A stretch of 7,026 nt of DNA from Caldifarciminota bacterium (GCA_016935775.1 JAFGQF010000009.1:1-7026), one strand, 5' to 3'; positions 1-6,899 are shown, counted from the first letter of the stretch. Notes: generated by a model from the letters alone, not told the origin. Made by a program: numbers and translations.

Positions 1-512
1 CCGAATCGGGGGTGTCTCCCTGGCTGCCGCCGGGAACGCCCGGGCAGCTGGTCAGGGTGATGGGCAGCGAGCACGACGAGTCCGGTCTGCCGACCGAGGA
101 CGCCGCCGACCGCGTCCGGATGCACGACAAGCGCTGGCGCAAGTGGAGCGGGATGAGAGAGGCGTTCGGCTCGGTCGAGAGCGCGGGAGCCGGCGATGAG
201 CGCGATGTCGTGGTCTGTTTCGGCTCGACCCGGGGCGCGGTGTTCGAGGCGGTCGGGCGGCTGCGGGACGAGGGGCGCGAGGTCGGCGCGCTGCACCTGC
301 CCGAAGTCTGGCCGTTTCCCCGGGAGGCGGTGATGGCGCGGCTGGCCCGGGCGCGCCGGGTGGTGACGGTCGAGCAGAACTCGACCGGTCAGCTCGCCCG
401 GCTGCTGTGCCGCGAAACCCGGGCCCGGGCAGGCGCGACCGTGCTCAAGGACGACGGCCGACCGTTCGGCGGCGAGCAACTGGCCGGCCTGTTGCGCGGG
501 GAGTTGAAGTGA
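1..512 (+). CDS. korA: 2-oxoacid:ferredoxin oxidoreductase alpha subunit, C-terminal part (5' end outside window)
   Basis: This is the 3' end of a gene whose start lies upstream of the window; the frame is open from base 3 and stops at TGA 510-512. The visible ~169 residues align along their whole length with the C-terminal part of the downstream gamma-alpha fusion protein (1372-3072). Shared landmarks are SGVSP, PGT-x-G-x-LV, the EH pair, CFGSTR, the LHLP...WPFP block, STGQLA/LTGQLA and DGRP near the end. These are typical of the C-terminal (core domain II) region of KorA-type alpha subunits, which acts with a TPP-binding beta subunit in the cytoplasm to oxidise a 2-oxoacid with CoA and reduce ferredoxin. 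The stop codon overlaps the GTG start of the next gene, so coupling to that beta subunit is likely. Whether this copy also has an N-terminal gamma domain, and what its substrate is (2-oxoglutarate, pyruvate or branched-chain oxoacids), cannot be seen. Confidence 0.9.
   Translation, partial: ESGVSPWLPPGTPGQLVRVMGSEHDESGLPTEDAADRVRMHDKRWRKWSGMREAFGSVESAGAGDERDVVVCFGSTRGAVFEAVGRLRDEGREVGALHLPEVWPFPREAVMARLARARRVVTVEQNSTGQLARLLCRETRARAGATVLKDDGRPFGGEQLAGLLRGELK
498..503 (+). promoter_or_regulatory. Shine-Dalgarno GGGGAG that fixes the GTG start of the first beta subunit
   Basis: GGGGAG lies 5 bases upstream of GTG 509-511. This supports the GTG as the start rather than an in-frame ATG at 407, which would add 34 low-complexity Arg/Gly/Pro-rich residues that belong to the overlapping alpha-subunit frame. 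The resulting N-terminus is colinear with the second beta subunit. Confidence 0.7.
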
Positions 513-1375
513 CACGGGACGACTGGCTGGTTGAAGGCGGGCGGGCGTGGTGCCCGGGCTGCGGCAACCATCGCGTGCTGGGTGCGCTGGCCGAGGCCCT
601 GGCCCGGCTCGGACTGGACCACCGGCAGGTCGTGGTGGTGTCGGGCATCGGCCAGGCGGGCAAGATGCCGCACTACCTGAAGGTCAACTTCCTGCACGGC
701 CTGCATGGCCGGACACTGGCGATGGCGCTGGGCGTCAAGCTTGCGAACCCGCAACTGACGGTCATCGCGGTCGGCGGCGACGGCGACCTCTACGGTGAGG
801 GCGGCAATCATCTCGTCCACGCCTTCCGGCGCAACCCGGACATCTGCTGCCTTGCGCACAACAACGGGGTGTACGGGTTGACCCGGGGGCAGGCCTCGCC
901 GACCGCCGGCTCCGGGTTCCGGGACGGGATTCATCCGGGCGGCACGTTCGTCCCGGCATTCAACCCGCTGGCCGCCGGGATTGCCTGCGACGGCACCTTC
1001 CTCGCCCGCGGATTCGCCGGCGCCGAAGAGCAACTGGCCGGGCTGGTGGTCGAGGCGGTGCGCCATCCCGGCTTCGGGTTCGTTGACATCCTGCAACCTT
1101 GTGTCAGCTACAACCGGGTGAATACCTCCAAGTGGTATGCCGACCGGCTCTACGACCTTGCCGTCGAGGAGCATGACCCGGCCGACCCTCGGCAGGCGAT
1201 GGCCCGGGTCCTCGAGTGGCCCGGCGCCCAGGACCGGCGCATCCCGACCGGTGTCTTCCTGCGCGTGCGGCGTGAGCCCTATGAGCGCGGGTTCGCGGCG
1301 CTCGGCAAGGGCGCGCTCGGCCGGGGGGCGGTTGATCCTGACCGCTTCCTGGAGACCGTCGAGGAGTTGCGATGA
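509..1375 (+). CDS. korB: 2-oxoacid:ferredoxin oxidoreductase beta subunit (TPP-binding), copy 1
   Basis: A 288-residue beta subunit of a two-subunit (KorAB-type) 2-oxoacid:ferredoxin oxidoreductase. It binds TPP and the catalytic [4Fe-4S] cluster in the cytoplasm. Visible motifs are WCPGCG (C15, C18), SGIGQAGK (45-52), HGLHGR (63-68), the TPP/Mg motif starting GGDGD (89-93) and ending at N118-N119, VYGLTRGQASPT (121-132) and DILQPC (C198). In the family, four cysteines usually hold the cluster. Here the site expected to be Cys in SGIGC is Gln49, while C15, C18 and C198 are kept. The GTG start at 509 overlaps the alpha-subunit stop (GTGA), and the stop overlaps the ATG of the next gene (ATGA). 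An ungapped hand alignment of residues 1-132 with the second beta subunit gives 76 identities. The C-terminal ~90 residues are less similar. No ferredoxin (delta) subunit is seen, as is usual for KorAB types. The substrate cannot be assigned from sequence alone. Confidence 0.93.
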   Translation: MTRDDWLVEGGRAWCPGCGNHRVLGALAEALARLGLDHRQVVVVSGIGQAGKMPHYLKVNFLHGLHGRTLAMALGVKLANPQLTVIAVGGDGDLYGEGGNHLVHAFRRNPDICCLAHNNGVYGLTRGQASPTAGSGFRDGIHPGGTFVPAFNPLAAGIACDGTFLARGFAGAEEQLAGLVVEAVRHPGFGFVDILQPCVSYNRVNTSKWYADRLYDLAVEEHDPADPRQAMARVLEWPGAQDRRIPTGVFLRVRREPYERGFAALGKGALGRGAVDPDRFLETVEELR

Positions 1376-3072
1376 CCGACCTGACTGTTGTCCTCGCCGG
1401 CCAGGCCGGGCAGGGATTGCAGGCGGCAACTCGCCAGCTTGCCCGGGCCATTGTCAGGTCCGGGTATCGCGTGTTCGCCTCGGCCGACGTGATGTCGCGC
1501 ATCCGCGGTGGCGACAACTCGAACCGCGTCCGGGTTACCGACTTCCCGGTTGGTGCGGACAGCGGGAGGGCCGAATTGCTGGTTGCGTTCGAGCCGGGAC
1601 TGGTCCAGCGTCATCTCGGGACGCTGGTTCCCGGCGGGCTCGTCGTGGTGGGTGACGACGGTCCGGAATTGCCCGGGGGAGAATACCGGGTACTCCGAGT
1701 GCCGTTCAAGCGGCTGGGCGGCCGGAACGGCCGGATGGTCAACACCGCCGCACTCGGTCTGGTCGCCGCGCTCTGCGGGATTGACCGCGCGGCGCTCCTG
1801 GCCCAGGTTTGTTCCGGTTACGAGCACAAGGGCGAGGAGGTCGTCCGGCTCAACACGGCCGCGCTCGAAGGCGGCTATCGGGCCGCGTCCGATTCGGGAG
1901 TCGAGCCGGTTGCCACGCTCGGTTCCCCGGAAACGGACAACGGGCGGCTGCTGGTGTCCGGGGCCGAAGCGCTGGCGCTGGGCGCGGTGGCCGGCGGCAT
2001 TGCGTTCGCCTGCGGCTACCCGATGTCGCCCGGCACCGCGGTGCTCGAGGCGCTGGCGGGCTGGTCGAGCCGAACCAGGATGGTGGTCGAACAGCCCGAG
2101 GACGAGTTGGCGGCGGTCAACCTGGCGCTGGGCGCGGCCTTCGCAGGCCGGCCGGCGCTGGTCACGACCGCGGGTGGCGGGCTTTCGCTGATGAACGAGG
2201 GGCTTTCCCTGGCCGGGATGACCGAGACGCCGCTGGTGGTGATGTCCGGGATGCGGCCCGGGCCCGCGACCGGGCTGGCGACCCGCACGGCACAGGCCGA
2301 CCTGTTGTTTGCGACGAGCTGCGGCCACGGCGAGTTCGCCCGGGCGGTGCTGTGCCCGGGGGATGCGACCCAGGCATTCGCGGCCGGGCGCGACGCGGCG
2401 CTGCTCGTCGAGGAGTTCCAGACCCCGGTGCTGGTCCTGTTCGACCAGTTCCTCGCCGATGGGCTCTGGACCGTGGATGGTCTGGAATTCCGGGAGGCGC
2501 AGGCGGCATCCCGCTGGCAGGGGTCACCGGGCAGCTATCGGCGCTACGAGCCGAGCGATTCAGGGGTGTCGCCGCGAATCCTGCCCGGCACGCGGGGCGA
2601 GCTGGTGTACGCCGATTCGGACGAGCACACCGCCGAGGGCCACATCACCGAGTCAGCCGAGGTGCGCGTGGAGCAGTCGGGCAAGCGGTTGCGCAAGCTG
2701 GTCGGCCTGGCGGGGCGGATACCGGTGCCCGAGCGCTACCCGGACCGTGACGCGCGGACGCTGGTCGCCTGTTTCGGCTCGACGCGCTGGGCGGTCCGCG
2801 AGGCGGTGGACCGGCTGCGCGCGCAGGGACAGGATATCGGGATGCTGCACTTGCCGGGCGCCTGGCCGTTTCCGGCCGAGCCGTTCCGGCAGTTGGCGCG
2901 TGCCGGCCGGCGACTGGTGACCGCTGAGGGCAACCTGACCGGCCAGCTCGCGGCGCTCATTCGCCAGGAGACCGGGATGCGGGCGGGCCCGGTGGTCCGG
3001 CGCTACGACGGTCGGCCGCTGACCGTGGCCGGCGTCGAGGAGGGGCTGGCTTCGGACGGAACGGGGAGTTGA
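1372..3072 (+). CDS. korA: 2-oxoacid:ferredoxin oxidoreductase, gamma-alpha fusion subunit
   Basis: A 566-residue protein fusing a gamma domain to an alpha subunit, a common KorA architecture at a usual length. Residues 1 to about 180 are the gamma (PorC/KorC-like) domain, with the glycine-rich GQAGQG near residues 10-15 and IRGGDN at 44-49. The alpha part begins near residue 190 with SGAEALALGAVAGG. It then shows GYPMSPGT (215-222; many relatives have YPITP), the acidic EQPEDELAAVN stretch (from E240), the glycine-rich TTAGGG followed by LSLMNEG, RPGPATGLATRTAQADL and GHGEF (318-322). Residues ~460-566 hold the domain II landmarks CFGSTR, LHLP, WPFP, LTGQLA and YDGRP. It should pair with the following beta subunit for CoA-dependent oxidative decarboxylation of a 2-oxoacid, or reductive carboxylation in reverse. 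ATG 1372 overlaps the previous TGA and is preceded by GAGGAG at 1361-1366 with 5-base spacing. The product is named from family resemblance; the exact substrate is open. Confidence 0.93.
   Translation: MTDLTVVLAGQAGQGLQAATRQLARAIVRSGYRVFASADVMSRIRGGDNSNRVRVTDFPVGADSGRAELLVAFEPGLVQRHLGTLVPGGLVVVGDDGPELPGGEYRVLRVPFKRLGGRNGRMVNTAALGLVAALCGIDRAALLAQVCSGYEHKGEEVVRLNTAALEGGYRAASDSGVEPVATLGSPETDNGRLLVSGAEALALGAVAGGIAFACGYPMSPGTAVLEALAGWSSRTRMVVEQPEDELAAVNLALGAAFAGRPALVTTAGGGLSLMNEGLSLAGMTETPLVVMSGMRPGPATGLATRTAQADLLFATSCGHGEFARAVLCPGDATQAFAAGRDAALLVEEFQTPVLVLFDQFLADGLWTVDGLEFREAQAASRWQGSPGSYRRYEPSDSGVSPRILPGTRGELVYADSDEHTAEGHITESAEVRVEQSGKRLRKLVGLAGRIPVPERYPDRDARTLVACFGSTRWAVREAVDRLRAQGQDIGMLHLPGAWPFPAEPFRQLARAGRRLVTAEGNLTGQLAALIRQETGMRAGPVVRRYDGRPLTVAGVEEGLASDGTGS
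3063..3068 (+). promoter_or_regulatory. Shine-Dalgarno GGGGAG before the second beta subunit, unusually close to its start
   Basis: GGGGAG ends only 3 bases before ATG 3072-3074. A TTG at 3069 is also in frame but directly abuts the motif with no spacing, so ATG 3072 is the better start. The short spacing and the TGATG stop/start overlap suggest the ribosome reinitiates after finishing the gamma-alpha gene. Confidence 0.55.
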
Positions 3073-3899
3073 TGAACCCGAAAGAGCTGAACAGCAACGA
3101 CCCGGTCGCCTGGTGCCCGGGGTGCGGCAACTTCGGCATCCGCGAGGCGGTCAAGCGGGCGCTGGTCGAGCTTGAGTTGGAGCCCTGGCAGACCTGCTTT
3201 GTTTCCGGGATCGGCCAGGCGGCCAAGGCGCCCCACTACATCCGCTGCAACCTTTTCAACGGACTGCACGGTCGCGCCCTGCCGGTGGCGACCGGGGTCA
3301 AGCTGGCCAACCCCGAACTGGTGGTCATCGCCGAGGGCGGGGACGGTGACGGCTATGCCGAGGGAGGCAATCACTTCCTGCACGCGCTGCGGCGCAACAT
3401 CGACGTCACCTACCTGGTCCACGATAACCAGGTCTACGGCTTGACCAAGGGCCAGGCCTCGCCGACCAGCGACAGCGGGATGAAGACCAGGACCACCCCG
3501 TCCGGTTCCCGGGTGCCCGCGTTCCATCCCCTGGCGCTTGCCGTGGCCCTCGACGGGGGCTACGTGGCGCGCGGATTATCGAACCGGGTTGCGCATCTCG
3601 CCGCGTTGATAGCCGGTGCGGTCCGGCACCCGGGTTTCGCGCTGGTCGAAATCCTCCAGCCCTGCGTGAGTTTCAACCGGGTCAACACCGGCCAGTGGTA
3701 CCGGGAGCGGGTCTACGAGCTTGCCGACGAGTACGACCCGACCAACCGCGAGTTGGCTTTCGACCTCGCCCGCGAGTGGGGAGAGAGGATACCGATCGGC
3801 TTGTTCTACCGTTCATCCCGGCCGGCATACCCGCTGCCGGTGCCGGCCGCACCGCCGTCCGGCGATACCTTCCGTTTCCTGCTGGAAACCCTGCGCTGA
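3072..3899 (+). CDS. korB: 2-oxoacid:ferredoxin oxidoreductase beta subunit (TPP-binding), copy 2
   Basis: A 275-residue beta subunit, the likely partner of the upstream gamma-alpha fusion. It binds TPP and the Fe-S cluster used for electron transfer to ferredoxin. Motifs sit at the same residue numbers as in the first beta subunit: WCPGCG (C15, C18), SGIGQAAK with Gln49, NGLHGRALP (63-71), GGDGD (89-93), D118-N119, VYGLTKGQASPT (121-132) and EILQPC (C198). As in copy 1, Gln replaces the usual third cluster cysteine, so the change predates the duplication or is shared by the subfamily. It is 13 residues shorter than copy 1, with differences in the C-terminal region. ATG 3072 shares its A with the previous TGA. 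The gene is the last in the operon and meets the convergent recombinase gene 5 bases after its stop. It could act on 2-oxoglutarate or another 2-oxoacid. Confidence 0.94.
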   Translation: MNPKELNSNDPVAWCPGCGNFGIREAVKRALVELELEPWQTCFVSGIGQAAKAPHYIRCNLFNGLHGRALPVATGVKLANPELVVIAEGGDGDGYAEGGNHFLHALRRNIDVTYLVHDNQVYGLTKGQASPTSDSGMKTRTTPSGSRVPAFHPLALAVALDGGYVARGLSNRVAHLAALIAGAVRHPGFALVEILQPCVSFNRVNTGQWYRERVYELADEYDPTNRELAFDLAREWGERIPIGLFYRSSRPAYPLPVPAAPPSGDTFRFLLETLR

Positions 3900-3910
3900 G
3901 TCGGTCAGCG
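3894..3910. terminator. Palindrome spanning both convergent stop codons, possible bidirectional hairpin
   Basis: CGCTGA (3894-3899), a 5-base loop GTCGG, then TCAGCG (3905-3910) form a perfect 6-bp stem. The left arm holds the TGA of the beta subunit and the right arm the TGA of the recombinase on the other strand. A second small inverted repeat, GTTCG-AGCC-CGAAC, follows at 3911-3924. There is no T-tract on either side, so this is not a standard intrinsic terminator; it could act as a weak bidirectional transcript end or be coincidental. Confidence 0.3.
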
Positions 3911-4810
3911 GTTCGAGCCCGAACGCGGGTGTGCCCGGTCGTAGACCTTGCGCAGCCGTTCGACCGAGAGGTGGGTGTAGACCTGGGTTGACGACAGCGA
4001 GGCATGGCCGAGCAGTTCCTGGACCGACTTGAGGTCGGCGCCCCGCTCGAGCAGGTGGGTAGCGAAGGCGTGGCGCAGGGCGTGGGGGTGCCGGGCGGTT
4101 TCCTCGGCGATGTCGGCGAGGCAGTGACGGACGATGGTCTGGACCGAGCGCGCAGACAGCCGGTTGCCGCGCGGATTCAGGAACAGAGCCGGTCCCGCTC
4201 GGCGTTGGCGGTCGGGCTGTTCCAGGTAGGCGCGCAGTGCGTCGCGAGCGTGGGAACCCAGCGGAACGAGCCGTTCTTTGCCGCCCTTGCCCTTGACTCT
4301 GAGAATCTCGGCGTGGAAGTCCACGTCGTCCCGGTTCAGCCCGACGAGCTCGGCGCAGCGCAGCCCGGCCCCGTAGAGAACCTCCATTATCGCCTTGTTG
4401 CGGAGCGAGCGTTCGTCGTCGCCCGGGATGTCGAGGGCGCGCGCGACTTCGAATTGCGAAAGGAAGCCCGGCAGTCGTTGTTCGAGACGTGGTCCCTTGA
4501 CGTTGCGGGTCGGGTTGGCCGGGATGCGGCCGGTGAGCGCCAGGAAACGGAACAGGGACTTGACAGCCGAGAGCTTGCGGGCGGCAGTGCGGCGTTCGTA
4601 GCCGCAGCGGAGCAGCAGTCCGAGGAAGTCGCGTACCTGGGGATGGCCGACACGGATGAGCGGCATCGCGTCGAGCCGGTCGCGGCAGTACTCGAAGAAC
4701 TGGTCGAGGTCAACCCGGTAGCTGCGGATGGTGTGGGGTGAAAGGCGCCGCTCGCCCGCGAGATGCGCGAGGAAGTCATCCCGGGCCGCTTCGTAGTCGG
4801 GCCGGTTCAC
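3905..4810 (-). CDS. xerC: Tyrosine recombinase, XerC type
   Basis: A site-specific recombinase, probably the chromosomal dimer-resolution enzyme that acts with XerD at dif. From GTG at 4810 the protein has 301 residues. The N-terminal SAM-like DNA-binding domain (about 10-95) contains FLAHL, ERRLSPHTIRSY and KLSAVKSLFRFL. The catalytic domain carries R151 (GAGLRCAEL), K175 (KGKGGKER), H243 and R246 (HPHALRH), H269 (LLGHASL) and nucleophile Y278 (VYTHLS). Each lies exactly three residues after its counterpart in E. coli XerC (R148, K172, H240, R243, H266, Y275). The ending VYDRAHPRS is XerC-like rather than XerD-like. In-frame alternatives exist at TTG 4843 (312 residues) and GTG 4831; none has a strong Shine-Dalgarno, and the family alignment favours 4810. 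It is convergent with the oxidoreductase operon and divergent from the exported-protein gene. No dif-like site was found here. An integrase of a mobile element is possible but less likely, given the fit to XerC and the lack of other element genes. Confidence 0.88.
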   Translation of the reverse strand: MNRPDYEAARDDFLAHLAGERRLSPHTIRSYRVDLDQFFEYCRDRLDAMPLIRVGHPQVRDFLGLLLRCGYERRTAARKLSAVKSLFRFLALTGRIPANPTRNVKGPRLEQRLPGFLSQFEVARALDIPGDDERSLRNKAIMEVLYGAGLRCAELVGLNRDDVDFHAEILRVKGKGGKERLVPLGSHARDALRAYLEQPDRQRRAGPALFLNPRGNRLSARSVQTIVRHCLADIAEETARHPHALRHAFATHLLERGADLKSVQELLGHASLSSTQVYTHLSVERLRKVYDRAHPRSGSNR

Positions 4811-4859
4811 CCCACAGGCTAACAGCGCCACGCGGCGCGTCAACCACTTCGCCGGGCAA

Positions 4860-4888
4860 TTGACAGTCCGAGCCCTGACCGATATAGT
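4860..4888 (+). promoter_or_regulatory. Near-consensus sigma-70 promoter for the exported protein gene
   Basis: A perfect -35 box TTGACA (4860-4865) is followed by a 17-base spacer and the -10 box TATAGT (4883-4888, 5 of 6 matches to consensus). Transcription would begin near 4895, giving a leader of about 20 bases that carries the Shine-Dalgarno. It lies in the short divergent region between xerC and the exported protein gene, which is richer in A and T than its surroundings. Confidence 0.75.
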
Positions 4889-4906
4889 CTTACATTCCGA
4901 ACCAAG

Positions 4907-4914
4907 AGGAGGTG
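4907..4914 (+). promoter_or_regulatory. Full-length Shine-Dalgarno AGGAGGTG deciding the ATG start
   Basis: AGGAGGTG can pair along its full length with the 16S anti-Shine-Dalgarno CACCTCCT. The AGGAGG core is 4 bases from ATG 4917. It rules out an in-frame TTG at 4860, which is the first base of the -35 box and would bury the signal peptide. Confidence 0.8.
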
Positions 4915-4916
4915 CG

Positions 4917-6899
4917 ATGAAGAATAGTCATCCTGTGTTGGCAGCGGTCATCCTGTCGGCGTTGCTGTCTTCGTTCGCGTTCGCCGAGCTCGATACGACC
5001 TGGGCCCGGCGTTTCGACGGCGGCGGCCTTGATGAAGACTGGGCGGCCGACATGGCCGTTGACCCGGCCGGCAATGTCTACGTGCTCGGCACCGGCTACA
5101 CCGGCGGCCTGTTCACCGACATCATCCTGCAGAAGTACTCCAGCGCGGGCGAGCGGCTCTGGACCGCGGTTCACAATGGCGCGCAGAACAACGACGACTC
5201 GGCCGCGGCGATGACCATCGACCCGAACGGCAATGTCTACGTCTGCGGCTGGAGCTTCCACCAGTCGGGTCGTGGCATGGGGATGGTCACTATCAAGTAC
5301 GGGCCTGACGGCGACTCGGCGTGGCTCGCCTGCTACGACCACGTCGGCGATTTCGACGATGCGGCGCTGGATATTTGCCTCGACGGCGCCGGACGGGTCG
5401 TCGTGACCGGTTTCGTGACCGACTCGTTCTGGAACCTGAACTACTGCACGATCGCCCACGACACCGCCACCGGCGGCACCGCCTGGATGGGCTTCTACGA
5501 CCGGACGCCCGAGGAAGATGAGGACGTCGCGATCGCCATCTGCTCGGACGGCGCGGGCGCCATCTACATCACCGGTTACAGCTACGACGATGGCACCGAC
5601 TACGACATCACGACAATCCGATACCGGCCCGACGGGACGCGCCACTGGACCCGACGCAAGAACTACTACCCGTGGGTCTACGACGACTACGGGACCGACA
5701 TCGTCTGGGACCCGGTCACCTCGACGGTCATCGTCGGCGGTTACGTTTACGACGACAACCGCGACTACGAGTACTTCACGATGAAGTACAACCCGGTCGG
5801 GGATTCGGTCTGGGCCCGTGCCTACAATCGCTACCCGGCCAACGACGAGGACTTGTTGCTGGCGATGACGGCGGACGCCGCCGGCAATATCATCGTCACC
5901 GGCACCAGCATCGACGACTCGACCGACTACGACGTGACGACGGTTCGCTACACGCCGGACGGAGTGCAGCAGTGGGTTTCGCGCCACGACTACGACGGAT
6001 ACGAGGACGGCGGTGTTCACGTCCGGGTCGACTCGTTAGGCCAGGCGTTCGTTGTCGGCTACGGCGACCATCTGATGAACGACTACGACCTCCTGACTGT
6101 CAAGCTGGACACCCTCGGCAACACGTTTGCCGCGGTTGGCTACGACAACGCGCCGACAAGCCTGGAAGAGTGGGGTTGCCGGGTACTGCCCCAGCCCGAC
6201 GGTCACATCTATGTTCTCGGCACGAGCGAGGACGATGCCAGCGACTACGATATCGTGCTGTTGAAGTATCGTGAACTGCTGCACGATATCGGTGTCGTTC
6301 GGGCGCTGGCGCCCGAGTCGCTCAATGTCGCCGACTCGCTGGCGCTCCCGGTCGTGTTGCGCAACTGGGCGCTGAACGCCGACAGCTGCTGGCTGCGGCT
6401 CAGCATCGGCTGGGCCGATGAACACTTCGACAGCCTCTGGGTGAGCCTTCCGGCGGGCGCCACGGATACCGTCGAGTTCGCCGCCTGGCATCCGGACAGG
6501 ATCGGCACGGCCCTGCTGCGCTTGCGCCTGGAACTGCGCGGCGACGAGCGGCCGTGGAACGACACGGCCAGCGCGCGGATTCTCGTCTGGGGCGACACGA
6601 CCGGGCTGGCCGGGCAGGAGCCGTTGGTCCCGCGCGAATTCGGGATGGCGCTGGGCCAGAACCCGGTGCGTGACCGGGCGCTGCTGCGGCTGGCGCTGCC
6701 CGGGGCCGGGCCGGCGAAGCTGAGAATGTACGACGTTGCCGGTTCGCTGGTGCTGCCCGAGCAGCGCTTCATGGCGCGAACCGGGGGCGCCGTGGCGGCC
6801 GTCCAGCTCGACACGCGCCCGTTGCCGGCCGGGGTCTACTTCCTGAAGCTGTCGCAGGATGGCCAGGAGGTGGGCCGCAAGCTGGTGGTCCAGCGTTGA
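4917..6899 (+). CDS. Exported acidic repeat protein (SBBP/beta-propeller-like) with T9SS-type C-terminal domain
   Basis: A 660-residue secreted protein of unknown specific function. Residues 1-23 are a signal peptide (Lys2, hydrophobic core, AFA before E24). Eight repeats follow, with their core strands starting near residues 48, 101, 155, 210, 264, 319, 371 and 426, a period of 52-55. The core pattern is hydrophobic-DP-x-GN-hydrophobic-Y-V-x-G, followed after a variable stretch by a (T)xKY-x-x-x-GD-x-W strand. Later units carry DD-x-x-DYD clusters that could bind calcium. This resembles SBBP-type beta-propeller repeats. Residues ~457-558 look like a CARDB-type Ig domain (DIGVV...NVADS...VVLRN). 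From about 575 the tail GQNPVRD, LRMYDVAG, LPAGVYFLKL and KLVVQR matches the T9SS C-terminal sorting/FlgD-like pattern, so it is probably surface-attached or released. The gene is monocistronic-looking, with its own strong promoter. It may be an adhesin, a structural surface protein or a carbohydrate-binding protein; no enzymatic motif was recognised. Confidence 0.88.
   Translation: MKNSHPVLAAVILSALLSSFAFAELDTTWARRFDGGGLDEDWAADMAVDPAGNVYVLGTGYTGGLFTDIILQKYSSAGERLWTAVHNGAQNNDDSAAAMTIDPNGNVYVCGWSFHQSGRGMGMVTIKYGPDGDSAWLACYDHVGDFDDAALDICLDGAGRVVVTGFVTDSFWNLNYCTIAHDTATGGTAWMGFYDRTPEEDEDVAIAICSDGAGAIYITGYSYDDGTDYDITTIRYRPDGTRHWTRRKNYYPWVYDDYGTDIVWDPVTSTVIVGGYVYDDNRDYEYFTMKYNPVGDSVWARAYNRYPANDEDLLLAMTADAAGNIIVTGTSIDDSTDYDVTTVRYTPDGVQQWVSRHDYDGYEDGGVHVRVDSLGQAFVVGYGDHLMNDYDLLTVKLDTLGNTFAAVGYDNAPTSLEEWGCRVLPQPDGHIYVLGTSEDDASDYDIVLLKYRELLHDIGVVRALAPESLNVADSLALPVVLRNWALNADSCWLRLSIGWADEHFDSLWVSLPAGATDTVEFAAWHPDRIGTALLRLRLELRGDERPWNDTASARILVWGDTTGLAGQEPLVPREFGMALGQNPVRDRALLRLALPGAGPAKLRMYDVAGSLVLPEQRFMARTGGAVAAVQLDTRPLPAGVYFLKLSQDGQEVGRKLVVQR

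Noticed and set aside
389..1429. Long open frame on the minus strand across the first beta subunit
   Set aside because: It lies opposite a well-conserved beta subunit and its product is Arg/Gly/Pro/Val-rich with no recognisable motif; open antisense frames are common in high-GC DNA.
1279..2328. Long open frame on the minus strand across the gamma-alpha gene
   Set aside because: Low-complexity composition, no motif, and full overlap with a clear coding gene; explained by GC-driven codon bias.
4004..4741. Plus-strand open frame inside xerC
   Set aside because: It is the antisense of a recombinase with all catalytic residues intact and shows no start signal or motif.
4811..4916. dif-type recombination site near xerC
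   Set aside because: No sequence with two XerC/XerD-like 11-base arms around a 6-base centre was found; the A/T-rich part is explained by the promoter.
4890..6020. Minus-strand open frame of 376 codons opposite the exported protein gene
   Set aside because: The product is a monotonous Val/Asp/Arg-rich string mirroring the Asp/Tyr repeats on the other strand, and it runs through the promoter-bearing leader.
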